This document shows, in pieces, positions 1 to 8,079 of a DNA stretch of 36,558 nucleotides (positions are counted from its first letter, which is position 1; every line of letters starts with the position of its first letter). The notes below the pieces were generated by a model. That model ran no database searches. It saw nothing but the letters and a program-made list of their open reading frames with translations, and was not told where the DNA came from. The stretch covers positions 1-36,558 of the forward strand of contig NZ_PJPV01000041.1 in the NCBI RefSeq assembly GCF_002864045.1, written 5' to 3'. The translations under genes were made by a program, and so were the position numbers. The DNA comes from Endozoicomonas acroporae. GTDB taxonomy: Bacteria; Pseudomonadota; Gammaproteobacteria; Pseudomonadales; Endozoicomonadaceae.

Positions 1-63
1 GCTGATGAAGTCTGGTTGAATCCCGACAGGCCTGCTGATGATCAACTAAGCAAAGCCGCTTAA
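1..63 (+). CDS. C-terminal end of an unknown protein (partial)
   Basis: Frame 1 is open from the window edge and gives about 20 residues, starting ADEVWLNPDRP and ending LSKAA, before TAA at 61-63. The composition (Asp, Pro and Trp, no low complexity) reads like the tail of a real protein. It cannot be identified from 20 residues. Its stop overlaps the stop of the minus-strand DUF5681-like ORF, so the two would be convergent. This is a weak call because a 60-base open frame at an edge can arise by chance. Confidence 0.25.
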   Translation, partial: ADEVWLNPDRPADDQLSKAA

Positions 64-266
64 GTTGAGGCGACAACTATGTTGACAAACACCGTATATA
101 GCTTTGTCATTGCCGGATCGCCAGCCTTTGCAGCACTGGTTATTTGTTGAATGACAGCTTGGCTGTCTTCTGTGGTGGTAACTTTCCTCAGTGCCCCAAT
201 ATCCTTGTTACCGCTACCTTTTGGTCTGCCGTTAGGGTTGCCTGTTTCACCTTTCTTGTATGCCAT
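60..266 (-). CDS. DUF5681-like phage-associated small protein, probably truncated
   Basis: A 68-residue ORF. The N-terminus reads MAYKKGETGNPNGRPKGSGN, and the G-NPNGRPKG-S signature is characteristic of DUF5681 proteins, small basic proteins often found near phage terminase and packaging genes. The following helix (about residues 28-55, ending AAKAGDPA) resembles the family's helical part. The last dozen residues (KLYTVFVNIVVAST) look unlike the family, so the 3' end may be truncated or frameshifted. It sits in a decayed mobile region between tRNA-Pro and the window edge, which supports a prophage or island origin. The exact function is unknown. Confidence 0.55.
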   Translation of the reverse strand: MAYKKGETGNPNGRPKGSGNKDIGALRKVTTTEDSQAVIQQITSAAKAGDPAMTKLYTVFVNIVVAST

Positions 267-544
267 TGACTGTTAATTTACTGATAAATACAGGCAATCA
301 GTTTAGTTGTTTTTGTTATAGGCCGACAAAACCGGCAGTACAGCATGCGTCTTCTGGCAGGGCGGTTGCAGCTGATGTACGATAGTTTATATTTTTGTTC
401 TACTCATGATTGCCAGCGTTGTCGACCATACATTCCCAGACAATTCAGATCACAATTCAGGCCGAATTCTGAAAAAAGAAGCCAAAGCTTGGATAATTTG
501 CACAAAAATCTACAGGCCTTTTACAAAGCTTGTACCATTTACTC

Positions 545-1062
545 ATGGCATCGCTGGTTATCAAGGCTCCTTCGAGAAAAAGCACATCGAGAACTTCGGG
601 GATAGCAGTAATCTCATTGGACTTTAGTATCAACGGGGGGTAAATCCTAATATAAGCTTAAGCTCTGAGCTGTATGCACTGACCATATGAATCAGCTTCT
701 TGCCTTTAGCTGGGCGAGAGCCACGTAGTGCCTTGCCATCAATAGCTATAACATTGTCGTTTTTTTCTGGATGAGGCCCCATTTTACGAGCATTTATCAC
801 CGATAATGTGTCGCTTACCCAATCGACAAATAACTGCGTAAAAGCTTCTGGATCAAGCAGTTTGCACACTGTTGCAATAGTGTAATGGGAAGGAAAACCA
901 AATTGATAAGGAAAAAACATACGAAACCAGCGATGGTTATACTTGGCGAATCGCTCCATGCCTTGCCATGTCGTATAACCACTCAAAATACTGACATAAA
1001 CGATAAATATGACTTCCGGAAGTGGATACGTAACGTGATCTTCGCTAAGAGGCTCAGTCAGT
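545..1062 (-). pseudogene. ISAs1-family transposase remnant
   Basis: The readable part from about 1062 down to 630 carries the ISAs1 (H-repeat-associated) transposase N-terminus: TYPLPEVIFIVYVSILSGY, then FFPYQFGFPSHYTIATV, then IAIDGKALRGS, which holds the first DDE aspartate. The frame breaks at a C6 run on the minus strand (635-640) and again near 621-625. In a shifted frame it continues with KSNEITAIPEVLDVL and ITSDAM, holding the second Asp. Homology fades below about 545 and the C-terminal Glu region is missing. The apparent start (MDSGQWLAPCWM) is not transposase: it is out-of-frame integrase DNA, so the element inserted into the neighbouring integrase gene. Non-functional. Confidence 0.8.
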
Positions 1063-2105
1063 GATATCAAGGCATTCATCCAGCAAGGTGCGAGCCATTG
1101 CCCTGAATCCATGAGGTGTCATCATGGTGTTGTCTAGCCCATTGTCCTCAATGCTGTCCTAACTGCGTTCTCTGACGTTGGCCGGCTATTGCCCCGCTGG
1201 GAAGGAAACACATATTGACCACTGCCAGTCCGTCTTTATAACTGGCGCAAGATATCGAGAGCCTGTGTACTCAATGGGACGATATGAGGCTGACGCATTT
1301 TCATTTTCAGGGCCGGGATCTCAACCCGCTTCAGTGACCAGTCAATTTCACTCCACTCCATGTGGCGGATTTCACCGGGTCGAAGAAACAGCAAGGCTGA
1401 GAGTTTTAAACCAGCCCTAACAACGGCTGTACCCATAAATGCATCTATGGCCAGCATCAGTCTGCCAGTTTCAATAGGTGTGGTAATTGCTGCATAGTGG
1501 GTTTTATTCTTTGGCCTGAGCGCCCCAGTTAGGTCATTGGCCGGATTTCGCTCTGCTCTCCCGGTTACAATGGCATACTGAAAAACCTGTCCTGCCGTTT
1601 GCTTGGCTCTGTGTGCCGTATCCACTACTCCCCGGTTCTCGATCTTTCGCAATAAGCTCAGCAACTCTGGTGCTGAAACTTCTGCAACAGAACGATTGCC
1701 AAGAGTAGGGAACAGTGCTTTCTCCAGCATCCTGAGCGAGCGACTCTTATGACTGTCACTGGCATTGGACAACTTCACCTGAAACCACTCTCTGCCCACC
1801 ACTTCAAAGCTATTGGCAACAGACTCAATCACTGCAAACTTTTCAATCTGTTTCTGGGCTGAAGGGTCGATGTTTCGCTTCAGAAGATTCCTGGCTTCAT
1901 CCCTGCCTTCTCTGGCATCTTTCAAACTGATTTCGGGATAGACACCCAGTGACAACTTTTTCTCTTTACCGGCAAACCGATATTTCACTTTCCAGTATTT
2001 ACGACCACTACTGCGAACCAGAAGGTACAAGCCTTTTTCGTCTGACAGTTTGTAGTCTTTCTCTTTAGCCTGAGCTGTTTTTACTTGAGTTGCTGTTAAC
2101 GCCAC
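1063..2105 (-). pseudogene. P4-type tyrosine integrase, disrupted
   Basis: DUF4102-type N-terminus (ALTATQVKTAQAKEKDYKLS, then LYLLVRSSGRKYWKVKYRF), a central SAM-like core-binding region, and the catalytic-domain start with the first Arg in FLRPGEIRHMEW. The GTG at 2105 gives the usual family start and has GGAGG upstream; the longer TTG start at 2153 adds atypical residues. An in-frame TAA at 1236-1238 interrupts the gene. The same frame then resumes with TGSGQYVFPSQRGNSRPTS. A one-base shift near 1137-1140 moves the HGFRAMARTLLDE box (second catalytic Arg) to another frame. Homology ends at the ISAs1 remnant before the catalytic Tyr. It lies beside the tRNA-Pro 3' end, the usual place for such an integrase. 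Confidence 0.9.
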
Positions 2106-2142
2106 TTTTATAGCCCCTCCATTGGCTCTGGGGGCCTCGTTT

Positions 2143-2180
2143 TGGGGGCTCAATTTGGACAGTTATCCAATAAGCCCCCA
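2143..2180. repeat. Inverted repeat between integrase and tRNA
   Basis: TGGGGGCT at 2143-2150 and AGCCCCCA at 2173-2180 form a perfect 8-bp inverted repeat around a 22-nt AT-richer spacer. It lies just upstream of the probable integrase start, on the attachment-site side. It could be an accessory-protein or integrase arm site, or an operator; this is inference. Confidence 0.4.
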
Positions 2181-2304
2181 TAACAGCCCCCAGAAAACGC
2201 CGGATTTTAATAAATCAATATGGAACTCTGAGGACTCAGTATAAACGAAAAGCTAGGGAAATAAGGGGGTTAGAAAGGATTTTGGAATTTACTGGAACAC
2301 TATT

Positions 2305-2381
2305 TGGTCGGAGCGAGAGGATTTGAACCTCCGACCCCCACAACCCCATTGTGGTGCGCTACCAGGCTGCGCTACGCTCCG
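2305..2381 (-). tRNA. tRNA-Pro(GGG)
   Basis: The minus strand folds into a full cloverleaf. The acceptor CGGAGCG pairs with CGCTCCG. The D stem is GCGC/GCGC. The anticodon stem CCACA/TGTGG encloses the loop ATGGGGT, with anticodon GGG. The T arm GGAGG-TTCAAAT-CCTCT follows, and CCA is encoded at the 3' end (2305-2307). It reads proline codon CCC (and CCU by wobble). Its 3' half borders the integrase pseudogene and is the likely attachment site of the decayed island. The second att copy is not in the window. Confidence 0.95.
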
Positions 2382-2430
2382 ACACAAGAAGGGTAAAAAT
2401 GTATTTTTTTTGCCCCTTCAGGCGCTGGGT

Positions 2431-2458
2431 ATATTACCCTAAAAAACACTATTTGCAA
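2431..2458 (-). promoter_or_regulatory. Sigma70-type promoter for tRNA-Pro
   Basis: On the minus strand TTGCAA (2453-2458) is followed after 16 nt by TAATAT (2431-2436), then by a GC-rich stretch (ACCCAGCGCC), as in stringently controlled stable-RNA promoters. The distance to the tRNA 5' end at 2381 leaves a short leader. Confidence 0.55.
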
Positions 2459-2475
2459 GCCCTCGCGCATTCCTT

Positions 2476-2503
2476 TTGCTTTTTTCTCTATCGAAAATAC
2501 TAT
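2476..2503 (+). promoter_or_regulatory. Possible sigma70 promoter for the ppi-tmcA pair
   Basis: TTGCTT (2476-2481), a 16-nt spacer and TACTAT (2498-2503) lie about 100 nt upstream of the cyclophilin start. They are back to back with the tRNA promoter. Assigned by eye only. Confidence 0.35.
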
Positions 2504-2602
2504 GATGCAAAACAGGCTTTTTTTCTTCCTTCAGAGCCTTTACTGTCTATCCGTTTGTATTGCATAAAGTGGTTTTAACTTTTTCTGCTTTGGAGAGAAT
2601 AA

Positions 2603-3247
2603 ATGCGTTTGATGCGAAACTGGCTGCTGGGAAGCACCATGCTTTTTTTGACTACCCTGGCGTATGGTGCTGCGACAGAGTCAGCTGAAGCCGCAGAGAA
2701 GAAGGTCGAAGCGTTTCAGGTGGTTCTGGAAACCAGCAAAGGAGATATTGTTTTGATGTTGGCACCCGAAGAGGCTCCCGTCACCGTCAACAACTTTATC
2801 GAGTATGTTGAAAGTGGCTTCTACAACGGCCTGGTATTCCACCGGGTGATTAATAACTTCATGATTCAGGGGGGAGGCTTTGCCGAGGATATGAGCCAGC
2901 GGGCCACCCGCGCGCCGATCAAAAATGAGTCGCTGCTGAATCAGCGTCTGGAGAACAGTCGAGGCTCTATTGCCATGGCCAGAACCCAGATCGCTGATAG
3001 TGCAACCTCCCAGTTTTTCATTAATCTCAAAGACAATGAATTTCTCAATGGTAAGCCTTATAAGCCGGGTTATGCCGTTTTTGGCCATGTTATCAAAGGC
3101 ATGGATGTGGTAGACAGTATTGCCAGAGTGAAGACGGGTTATCGTGGCCCACACGGTGATGTACCCGTTGACTCCGTTATTATCAACAAAGCGTATGTTG
3201 TGAAAGAGGGCGGCAGGTCGGTGAAAACCGAGCCTGAGGCTTCCTGA
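2603..3247 (+). CDS. ppiA: Periplasmic peptidyl-prolyl cis-trans isomerase (cyclophilin)
   Basis: A 214-residue cyclophilin. Residues 1-22 are a Sec signal peptide (MRLMRNWLLGSTMLFLTTLA, cleavage after YG or nearby), so it should act in the periplasm, catalysing cis-trans isomerisation of X-Pro bonds during folding. The cyclophilin fold starts near residue 39 (VVLETSKGDIVLML). It shows GLVFHRVINNFMIQGGGF with the catalytic Arg, then SQFFINLKDNEFLN and GYAVFGHVIKGMDVV. The strong ribosome site GGAGAG precedes ATG. A basic, acidic-ended tail of about 25 residues follows the domain. The tmcA start lies 5 nt after the stop, so the two are probably co-transcribed although the functions are unrelated. 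The cytoplasmic paralogue PpiB lacks a signal peptide, hence the ppiA symbol. Confidence 0.88.
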   Translation: MRLMRNWLLGSTMLFLTTLAYGAATESAEAAEKKVEAFQVVLETSKGDIVLMLAPEEAPVTVNNFIEYVESGFYNGLVFHRVINNFMIQGGGFAEDMSQRATRAPIKNESLLNQRLENSRGSIAMARTQIADSATSQFFINLKDNEFLNGKPYKPGYAVFGHVIKGMDVVDSIARVKTGYRGPHGDVPVDSVIINKAYVVKEGGRSVKTEPEAS

Positions 3248-3252
3248 TATCC

Positions 3253-5445
3253 ATGAGTAAACAGGCCATTTCTACAGTAAGTGAACTTGTTCTATCCCTG
3301 AAATCAGCCGCCAGTTTGTCTGGGCACCGGCGTTTGCTGGTATGTGCAGGCGATGCGGACTGGTGTAAGGCTCAAGTGGTGGAAATGGTACCAGCCCTGA
3401 CAGGGGAGTCCGTTCTTCTGATTGGCGAAGATTTCCCAGAGCTTGCTGGCTCAAATTCAGAAGTTATTGCGGCAAAACAGTGTCTATCCAGGTTAGGCAG
3501 GGAGCATCAGAACATTATCTTTAATGCCCATGCAGGCTTTGATGTCGATGCGTTTGGTGCCATTAGTGGAACCTTAAGTGCCGGTGGCATTCTGGTACTG
3601 TTAATACCGCCATTGGACCAATGGCAATTTTTCCACGACCCTGAACATCGCCGGATGCAGGTTTACCCTCAACAATTTGAGGATATCTCCGGACGATATT
3701 TGCAGCGCTTGTCGCAAATGATTAAAGGCTCCAATCAGTTATCTCTCTTGACTCAGGGAGGGGGATTACGGATTCAGGAGGCTGAAAATAATCCTGATAA
3801 AAAAACACCGGGTGACAAGGACGAGACGGTCATCGCCCCCTGCAAAACCCGTTCACAAATGCGGGCAGTCCGGGGAATACACAAGGTGTTTCGTGGGCAC
3901 CGTCGTCGCCCGCTGGTTCTGACGGCCGATCGGGGCAGAGGAAAAAGTGCATCTCTGGGCATCGCAGCAGCACAGTTGTTGCTGGAAGGTGTTGAGCAGA
4001 TAATCATAACCGCACCCTCAAGAAGTACCGCAGAGGTGTTCTTTCACCATGCCGGGAAAGTGCTGGGCGAGGATCATGCCGGTCTTTCAGGCAGGCTTCA
4101 GTTTATCCCTCCGGACGATCTGGTTCAGACACTGTCCGCAACCCAGTTATTGCTGGTTGATGAGGCTGCTGCCATTCCCACACCCTTGCTGGAAAAAATG
4201 CTGACTCACTACAGTCGGATTGTCTATGCTACAACCATTCACGGCTACGAAGGAACCGGCCGGGGGTTTGCCATCCGCTTCAGAAAGGTTCTGGATAGCA
4301 AAACACCTCAGTGGCATGAGCTGAGAATGGCCGAGCCGATTCGCTGGCAGCCGGATGATCCCCTGGAAGACTTTGTCTTCAGGGCGCTGCTGCTCAATGC
4401 AGTGCCCGCTGCCATTGATAAGCTGGAAAGTATCCATTCGCAGCAGTGCACTTTCAGGCAGATATCATCTGAAGAATTACTGCTCAATGAAGACTTGTTA
4501 ACCCAGCTGTTTGGTTTGCTGGTTCTTGCTCATTATCAGACCCGGCCATTTGACCTTCGCCATCTGCTGGATGGTGGGAACATGGAGGTCTACGGTCTTT
4601 TTGATCGACAGCAACAGTTGATCGCCGTGCTTCTGGCAGCCAGAGAGGGTGGCATTGATCCGATCCTGGCCGAGGATATCTGGCTGGGCAGGCGCAGGGT
4701 TCGCGGTCATCTGCTGCCGCAGTCGCTGAGTAATCACCTGGGCCTACCGGAAGCTATCTTCCTGAAGGGACTTCGGGTCATCAGAATAGCGGTTCACCCT
4801 GATTGCCAGAGAAGAAGGCTGGGCAAAATGCTGCTGGATAAACTCCAACAGGATGCCGCAAATAAGCATATTGATTACCTGGGCACATTGTTTGGTGCCA
4901 CTGATGACCTTCTGAAGTTCTGGGGTGATTCTTGCTATGTGCCCGTGCGGGTTGGTTTGTCCAGAGACGCCGCCAGTGGTACCCATTCTGCCATGATGCT
5001 CAAGCCATTATCGCGCACAGCAAAACGCCTGGTTGATCAGGCCCATAAGAAATGCCTGGCTCAGCTGCGGTGGTTATTGATGGATGAACTTAAAGGGCTT
5101 GATTTTGAGGTGGTTGCCACCATCTTTGTCATGATGGCACCGATAATCAGGGGCAGTGATGATTATGCTTTGTCCGGCGATAATCAGCGTGAGCTGGTTT
5201 CCTTTACAGAGGGGCAGAGGCAATATGAGAATTGCATTGATGTCATCAAAAGAGTGACCTTTCGAATACTTGGTACGGGTGATATAGATGCTGCGGATGC
5301 AAGGCTGCTGGTCACCCGAGTGATCCAGAATCACCCTTGGCATCAGGTGGTTGCAGCCTGCAGTTTTTCCGGAGAAAAGCAGGCCCGGCAACGTTTGAGA
5401 GAGGTGATTTCTGTGCACAGCAGGCTGCATTTATCAGCCGAATAG
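3253..5445 (+). CDS. tmcA: tRNA(Met) cytidine acetyltransferase TmcA
   Basis: A 730-residue protein, somewhat longer than E. coli TmcA. It uses ATP and acetyl-CoA to make N4-acetylcytidine at the wobble C34 of elongator tRNA-Met. The domains run in order. First is an N-terminal DUF1726-like region. Next is an RNA-helicase-like module with Walker A in LTADRGRGKSASLG (GRGKS at about 228-232) and a DEAAAIP Walker B box (303-309). Then comes a GNAT acetyltransferase core with IRIAVHPDCQRRRLGKML (about 511-528), whose QRRRLG segment matches the acetyl-CoA pyrophosphate loop. The C-terminal region is tRNA-binding. The ATG lies 5 nt after the cyclophilin stop. No frame damage is seen. The small ORFs on the other strand are shadows. 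Confidence 0.95.
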   Translation: MSKQAISTVSELVLSLKSAASLSGHRRLLVCAGDADWCKAQVVEMVPALTGESVLLIGEDFPELAGSNSEVIAAKQCLSRLGREHQNIIFNAHAGFDVDAFGAISGTLSAGGILVLLIPPLDQWQFFHDPEHRRMQVYPQQFEDISGRYLQRLSQMIKGSNQLSLLTQGGGLRIQEAENNPDKKTPGDKDETVIAPCKTRSQMRAVRGIHKVFRGHRRRPLVLTADRGRGKSASLGIAAAQLLLEGVEQIIITAPSRSTAEVFFHHAGKVLGEDHAGLSGRLQFIPPDDLVQTLSATQLLLVDEAAAIPTPLLEKMLTHYSRIVYATTIHGYEGTGRGFAIRFRKVLDSKTPQWHELRMAEPIRWQPDDPLEDFVFRALLLNAVPAAIDKLESIHSQQCTFRQISSEELLLNEDLLTQLFGLLVLAHYQTRPFDLRHLLDGGNMEVYGLFDRQQQLIAVLLAAREGGIDPILAEDIWLGRRRVRGHLLPQSLSNHLGLPEAIFLKGLRVIRIAVHPDCQRRRLGKMLLDKLQQDAANKHIDYLGTLFGATDDLLKFWGDSCYVPVRVGLSRDAASGTHSAMMLKPLSRTAKRLVDQAHKKCLAQLRWLLMDELKGLDFEVVATIFVMMAPIIRGSDDYALSGDNQRELVSFTEGQRQYENCIDVIKRVTFRILGTGDIDAADARLLVTRVIQNHPWHQVVAACSFSGEKQARQRLREVISVHSRLHLSAE

Positions 5446-5519
5446 CATTTATAGTGCCTGCTTCAATACTTATCTGCACCAACTGGGTGCTTTCCTATGA
5501 ACCTGATGGAGCATAAATA

Positions 5520-5762
5520 ATGGATCGGTTTACTGTGTTTGGTCGTCCTGGCTGTGGATTCTGTGTACGTGCCAAGCAGTTGCTGGAGATGAAAGGTTTG
5601 CCTTTCAAATACGTTGATATCTACGAAGAGGGGATCAGTAAGGCTGACCTGTCCAAGACCGTCGGCAAGGAAGTGGAAACGGTTCCCCAGATTTTTCATG
5701 GTCAGCAGTACGTTGGTGGTTATACGGACCTGGAAGCTTATCTCAGGGAACAAGATGGCTAG
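5520..5762 (+). CDS. grxA: Glutaredoxin, GrxA type
   Basis: An 80-residue thioredoxin-fold dithiol glutaredoxin that reduces disulfides using glutathione in the cytoplasm. The start matches E. coli Grx1 closely (VFGRPGCGFCVRAKQLLE). Other conserved blocks are YVDIYEEGISKADL, the cis-proline loop ETVPQIF, and the glutathione-binding GGYTDLEAY. The active site is C12-G-F-C15 rather than the usual CPYC, which should change redox potential or specificity. GGAG lies about 9 nt before ATG. The stop overlaps the stop of the convergent tus-like gene: the tetranucleotide CTAG at 5759-5762 gives TAG to both strands. Confidence 0.92.
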   Translation: MDRFTVFGRPGCGFCVRAKQLLEMKGLPFKYVDIYEEGISKADLSKTVGKEVETVPQIFHGQQYVGGYTDLEAYLREQDG

Positions 5763-6655
5763 GCATAACGGTAAATTCTTGAATGAGGATTGTCGTTAAT
5801 TTTAACCAGACGGGCATCACTGCGCTGCAGTCTTTCCTGTCTGGCAGACGGGTCATAGGGGCGAATCCGGTTAAACTCCGGTAACGGCTCTCCCGGCTTC
5901 AGCTGAATGAACAGGGGGAGGGGCGAGTTAATCTGTGCCGGATACTGTTTTTTCAGTGCCGGATCCGCCTGCCTGAGCGCCTGAATATCCTTTGGCCAGG
6001 TAATATTGGCCCTCAGGTGGGGAGCCAGTATACGCTTGATCACCACCACTTCTTTGGCGGGCATTTTTTCCAGCAGGCCAATGTCTTCATTAACGGCGAC
6101 GGAGGCTATGTATTTCTTTCTGAAATGGACAATCGCTTCTTCGGCGGTCAGCCTGACCGTGCCACTGTGACTTGCAGCCCAACTGAAACCAACCCGTCTC
6201 GGGGGCTCTGGAAAGAGCTTGAGTTGCCGGTAACATTGCACAAAGTGCAGATGTCTGACCTGCAGCCCTCCCAGTAAACCATCCCGCAAATCATCGGATG
6301 CCTGTTCAATGGCCTCGATGCTGTCGCCAAACAGCTTGCGAAAGTCGGCCATCGCCGTTTTAAACTGATCACGGCAGAGGTTCAGTTCCTCGCCCAGCTG
6401 TAAGGTCTGCTCAGAAACGCCGACCAATCCGGTTAAGCGGGCGGTCTCTTGCTTGTTCTGCTCTTCGATATAGGTCAGTCGGGTGGCAATACCCGCTGCC
6501 AGAGCGCGCTGGTTTGTGGATTCGGACTCCGTCTCCATGGTCCAGATGGGTAAGCCATGGTCCGATTCAATGGCTTCCCGAAATAAGCGATTCAGTTCGA
6601 CCAGTTGAATAAGCGCATCCCTTACGGCGATTCGTGCAGCGGTTTCTTTACTCAT
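5759..6655 (-). CDS. tus: Tus-like DNA replication terminus site-binding protein
   Basis: A 298-residue protein from the ATG at 6655; the open frame extends upstream to 6817, but that part overlaps pdxH and looks like shadow. Blocks match E. coli Tus (309 residues) in order. YRQLKLFPEPPRRVGFSWA corresponds to YRTLTVLHDPATLRFGWA. VIKRILAP corresponds to the IKRPV strand of the DNA-binding core. INSPLPLFIQLKPGEPLP with RPYDPS corresponds to CPTPLIALINRDNG and NYDAD. Tus binds Ter sites and blocks DnaB helicase approaching from one side. The gene follows pdxH by 28 nt on the same strand and is convergent with grxA. No convincing Ter site was found nearby. The assignment rests on remembered Tus sequence. 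Confidence 0.75.
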   Translation of the reverse strand: MSKETAARIAVRDALIQLVELNRLFREAIESDHGLPIWTMETESESTNQRALAAGIATRLTYIEEQNKQETARLTGLVGVSEQTLQLGEELNLCRDQFKTAMADFRKLFGDSIEAIEQASDDLRDGLLGGLQVRHLHFVQCYRQLKLFPEPPRRVGFSWAASHSGTVRLTAEEAIVHFRKKYIASVAVNEDIGLLEKMPAKEVVVIKRILAPHLRANITWPKDIQALRQADPALKKQYPAQINSPLPLFIQLKPGEPLPEFNRIRPYDPSARQERLQRSDARLVKINDNPHSRIYRYA

Positions 6656-6683
6656 AACGTGCCCATAAAATACTGACGGGGTT

Positions 6684-7331
6684 TCAGGGAGAAAGGCGGT
6701 CGACTTGCCAGTCACAGCCCTTCTCTGCGGACAACCGGGTGTATTGAAAGCGATCGTGCAGGCGGTTTGGGCGACCTTGCCAGAATTCCATGTTCTCAGG
6801 CACGACGCGATAGCCACCCCAGAAATCGGGCAGAGGCACTTTTCCTTCCCTGAATTTGCGCTTCATCTCTTCCAGTTTCAATTCCAGAACCTTGCGTCCG
6901 GTAATGACCGAGCTTTGCTGTGATACCCAGGCACCGAGCTGACTGCCATGAGGGCGGCTGGTAAAGTAACGCAGTGATTCAGCCGTGGAAATTTTTTCTG
7001 CCTTGCCCTGGATGACCACCTGTCGTTCAAGGGCTACCCAGGGAAACATAATGGCAACGTGGGGATTGCTGGTGATATCCCTGGCTTTATTACTGCTGTA
7101 GTTGGTGAAAAAGACAAACCCGGACTGGTCGAAATACTTAAGGAGTACCGTTCTCAGGGATGGCATACCTGATGCCGAAACGGTGGCAAGGCTCATGGCA
7201 TTGGGTTCGGCCAGCTGGGCGTGCTGGGCCTGTTTGAACCAGAGTTCAAACTGGTCAAAGGGGCTGGTTTTCAGGTTGTCCCGACTGAGGCCTGCCTGAG
7301 TGTACTCTTCTCTTAAATGGCTGATATCCAT
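6684..7331 (-). CDS. pdxH: Pyridoxine/pyridoxamine 5'-phosphate oxidase
   Basis: A 215-residue FMN enzyme that oxidises PNP and PMP to pyridoxal 5'-phosphate, the last step of vitamin B6 synthesis and salvage. Family blocks are [19 protein letters not shown] (FMN phosphate contact at RTVLLK), [44 protein letters not shown], and the C-terminal [15 protein letters not shown] with the substrate-binding Arg-x-His. Length and both ends match the family. The tus-like gene starts 28 nt downstream, so they may share a transcript. Confidence 0.96.
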   Translation of the reverse strand: MDISHLREEYTQAGLSRDNLKTSPFDQFELWFKQAQHAQLAEPNAMSLATVSASGMPSLRTVLLKYFDQSGFVFFTNYSSNKARDITSNPHVAIMFPWVALERQVVIQGKAEKISTAESLRYFTSRPHGSQLGAWVSQQSSVITGRKVLELKLEEMKRKFREGKVPLPDFWGGYRVVPENMEFWQGRPNRLHDRFQYTRLSAEKGCDWQVDRLSP

Positions 7332-7407
7332 GGCGGCACTTTACTGTTAAATGATTTTTTATTTTAACCGCGTCACAGCATTCTTTACAGTGTTCCTGGA
7401 TTCTCTG

Positions 7408-7965
7408 CTACTCCCCGGGGTTTATATTGAAATGTCGGTCACTGGCTTTTATGAATTCAAGTAACTGTTGCTCAAACCCGTCACTATAGTTGCTAATCGT
7501 CAGGGAGTTCAGTGGATAGCCACACACGGTGGATGATATTCGGGTGTTTTCTGAAAAACAAAAGCACTTTTTACCCAGTGTCAGAGCGGTTGCCAGTTCG
7601 AAGCCCGCACCTGTGGAGGGGTAAGTCAAATCCCAGAGGCAGAATCGGGCGTTTCTCAAACTGTCCAGTCCCCAGTAGTAGCAGGCCAGCTCTTTATGCA
7701 GCTCATTGGGATCAGACGCACGAAAAGGGTATAGCTTATTGACCTGTTCTTCGGTACTGAGCTTGAGAAACTTTTCAGGGATATTGGTTATGGACGCTGC
7801 TGATCGACTATGCAGCTTGTCATCCAGAACAACATCTGCATGGCATTGATAACCATAGTTTCTGAGCAACTCACAGATACGTATCGCACGGTCAATAATT
7901 TCCCGGGCCTGAGTTTTTGACCGACTAGTTACACTGGCACCATAAAAGACGACACAATCCTTCAT
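7408..7965 (-). CDS. Nucleoside 2-deoxyribosyltransferase / DNPH1-like protein
   Basis: A 185-residue protein. The start (MKDCVVFYGASVTSRSKTQA) looks like the first strand and phosphate loop of the nucleoside deoxyribosyltransferase fold. The central helix region is LHKELACYYWGLDSLRNARF. WDLTYPSTGAGFELATAL, followed by LGKKCFCF, matches the family's catalytic segment, where an Asp and then the nucleophile Glu (here about D112 and E123) act on the glycosidic bond. DNPH1/RCL-type enzymes hydrolyse deoxynucleoside 5'-monophosphates; NDTs swap bases. Which applies is unclear. A 40-residue insertion (about 48-88) is unusual. It is monocistronic or weakly linked to pdxH, 76 nt downstream. Confidence 0.6.
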   Translation of the reverse strand: MKDCVVFYGASVTSRSKTQAREIIDRAIRICELLRNYGYQCHADVVLDDKLHSRSAASITNIPEKFLKLSTEEQVNKLYPFRASDPNELHKELACYYWGLDSLRNARFCLWDLTYPSTGAGFELATALTLGKKCFCFSENTRISSTVCGYPLNSLTISNYSDGFEQQLLEFIKASDRHFNINPGE

Positions 7966-8031
7966 TGCGGTTTCTCTGGCATAGGGTGATCGAACAACTA
8001 TAGCAGCTGACAGTTGACAGCCGGGTAGAAT

Positions 8032-8058
8032 AACGATGCCGTTGGATTTGGCATCGTT
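8032..8058 (-). terminator. Hairpin downstream of gsk
   Basis: AACGATGCC (8032-8040) and GGCATCGTT (8050-8058) form a perfect 9-bp stem with a 9-nt loop, 22 nt past the gsk stop. On the minus strand only a weak T-rich tail (ATTCT) follows, so termination may be partial. Confidence 0.5.
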
Positions 8059-8079
8059 AAAAAGGGAGGATATGGACGT

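Noticed and set aside
345..627. Plus-strand ORFs of 86 and 73 residues
   Set aside because: They are antisense to the decayed ISAs1 transposase and flanking DNA and show no protein-like features.
5476..5493. GCACC-AACTG-GGTGC hairpin followed by TTT between tmcA and grxA
   Set aside because: A 5-bp stem and three T residues are too weak to call a terminator.
6656..6817. N-terminal extension of the Tus-like ORF
   Set aside because: It overlaps the pdxH 3' end in another frame, and the family start fits ATG 6655.
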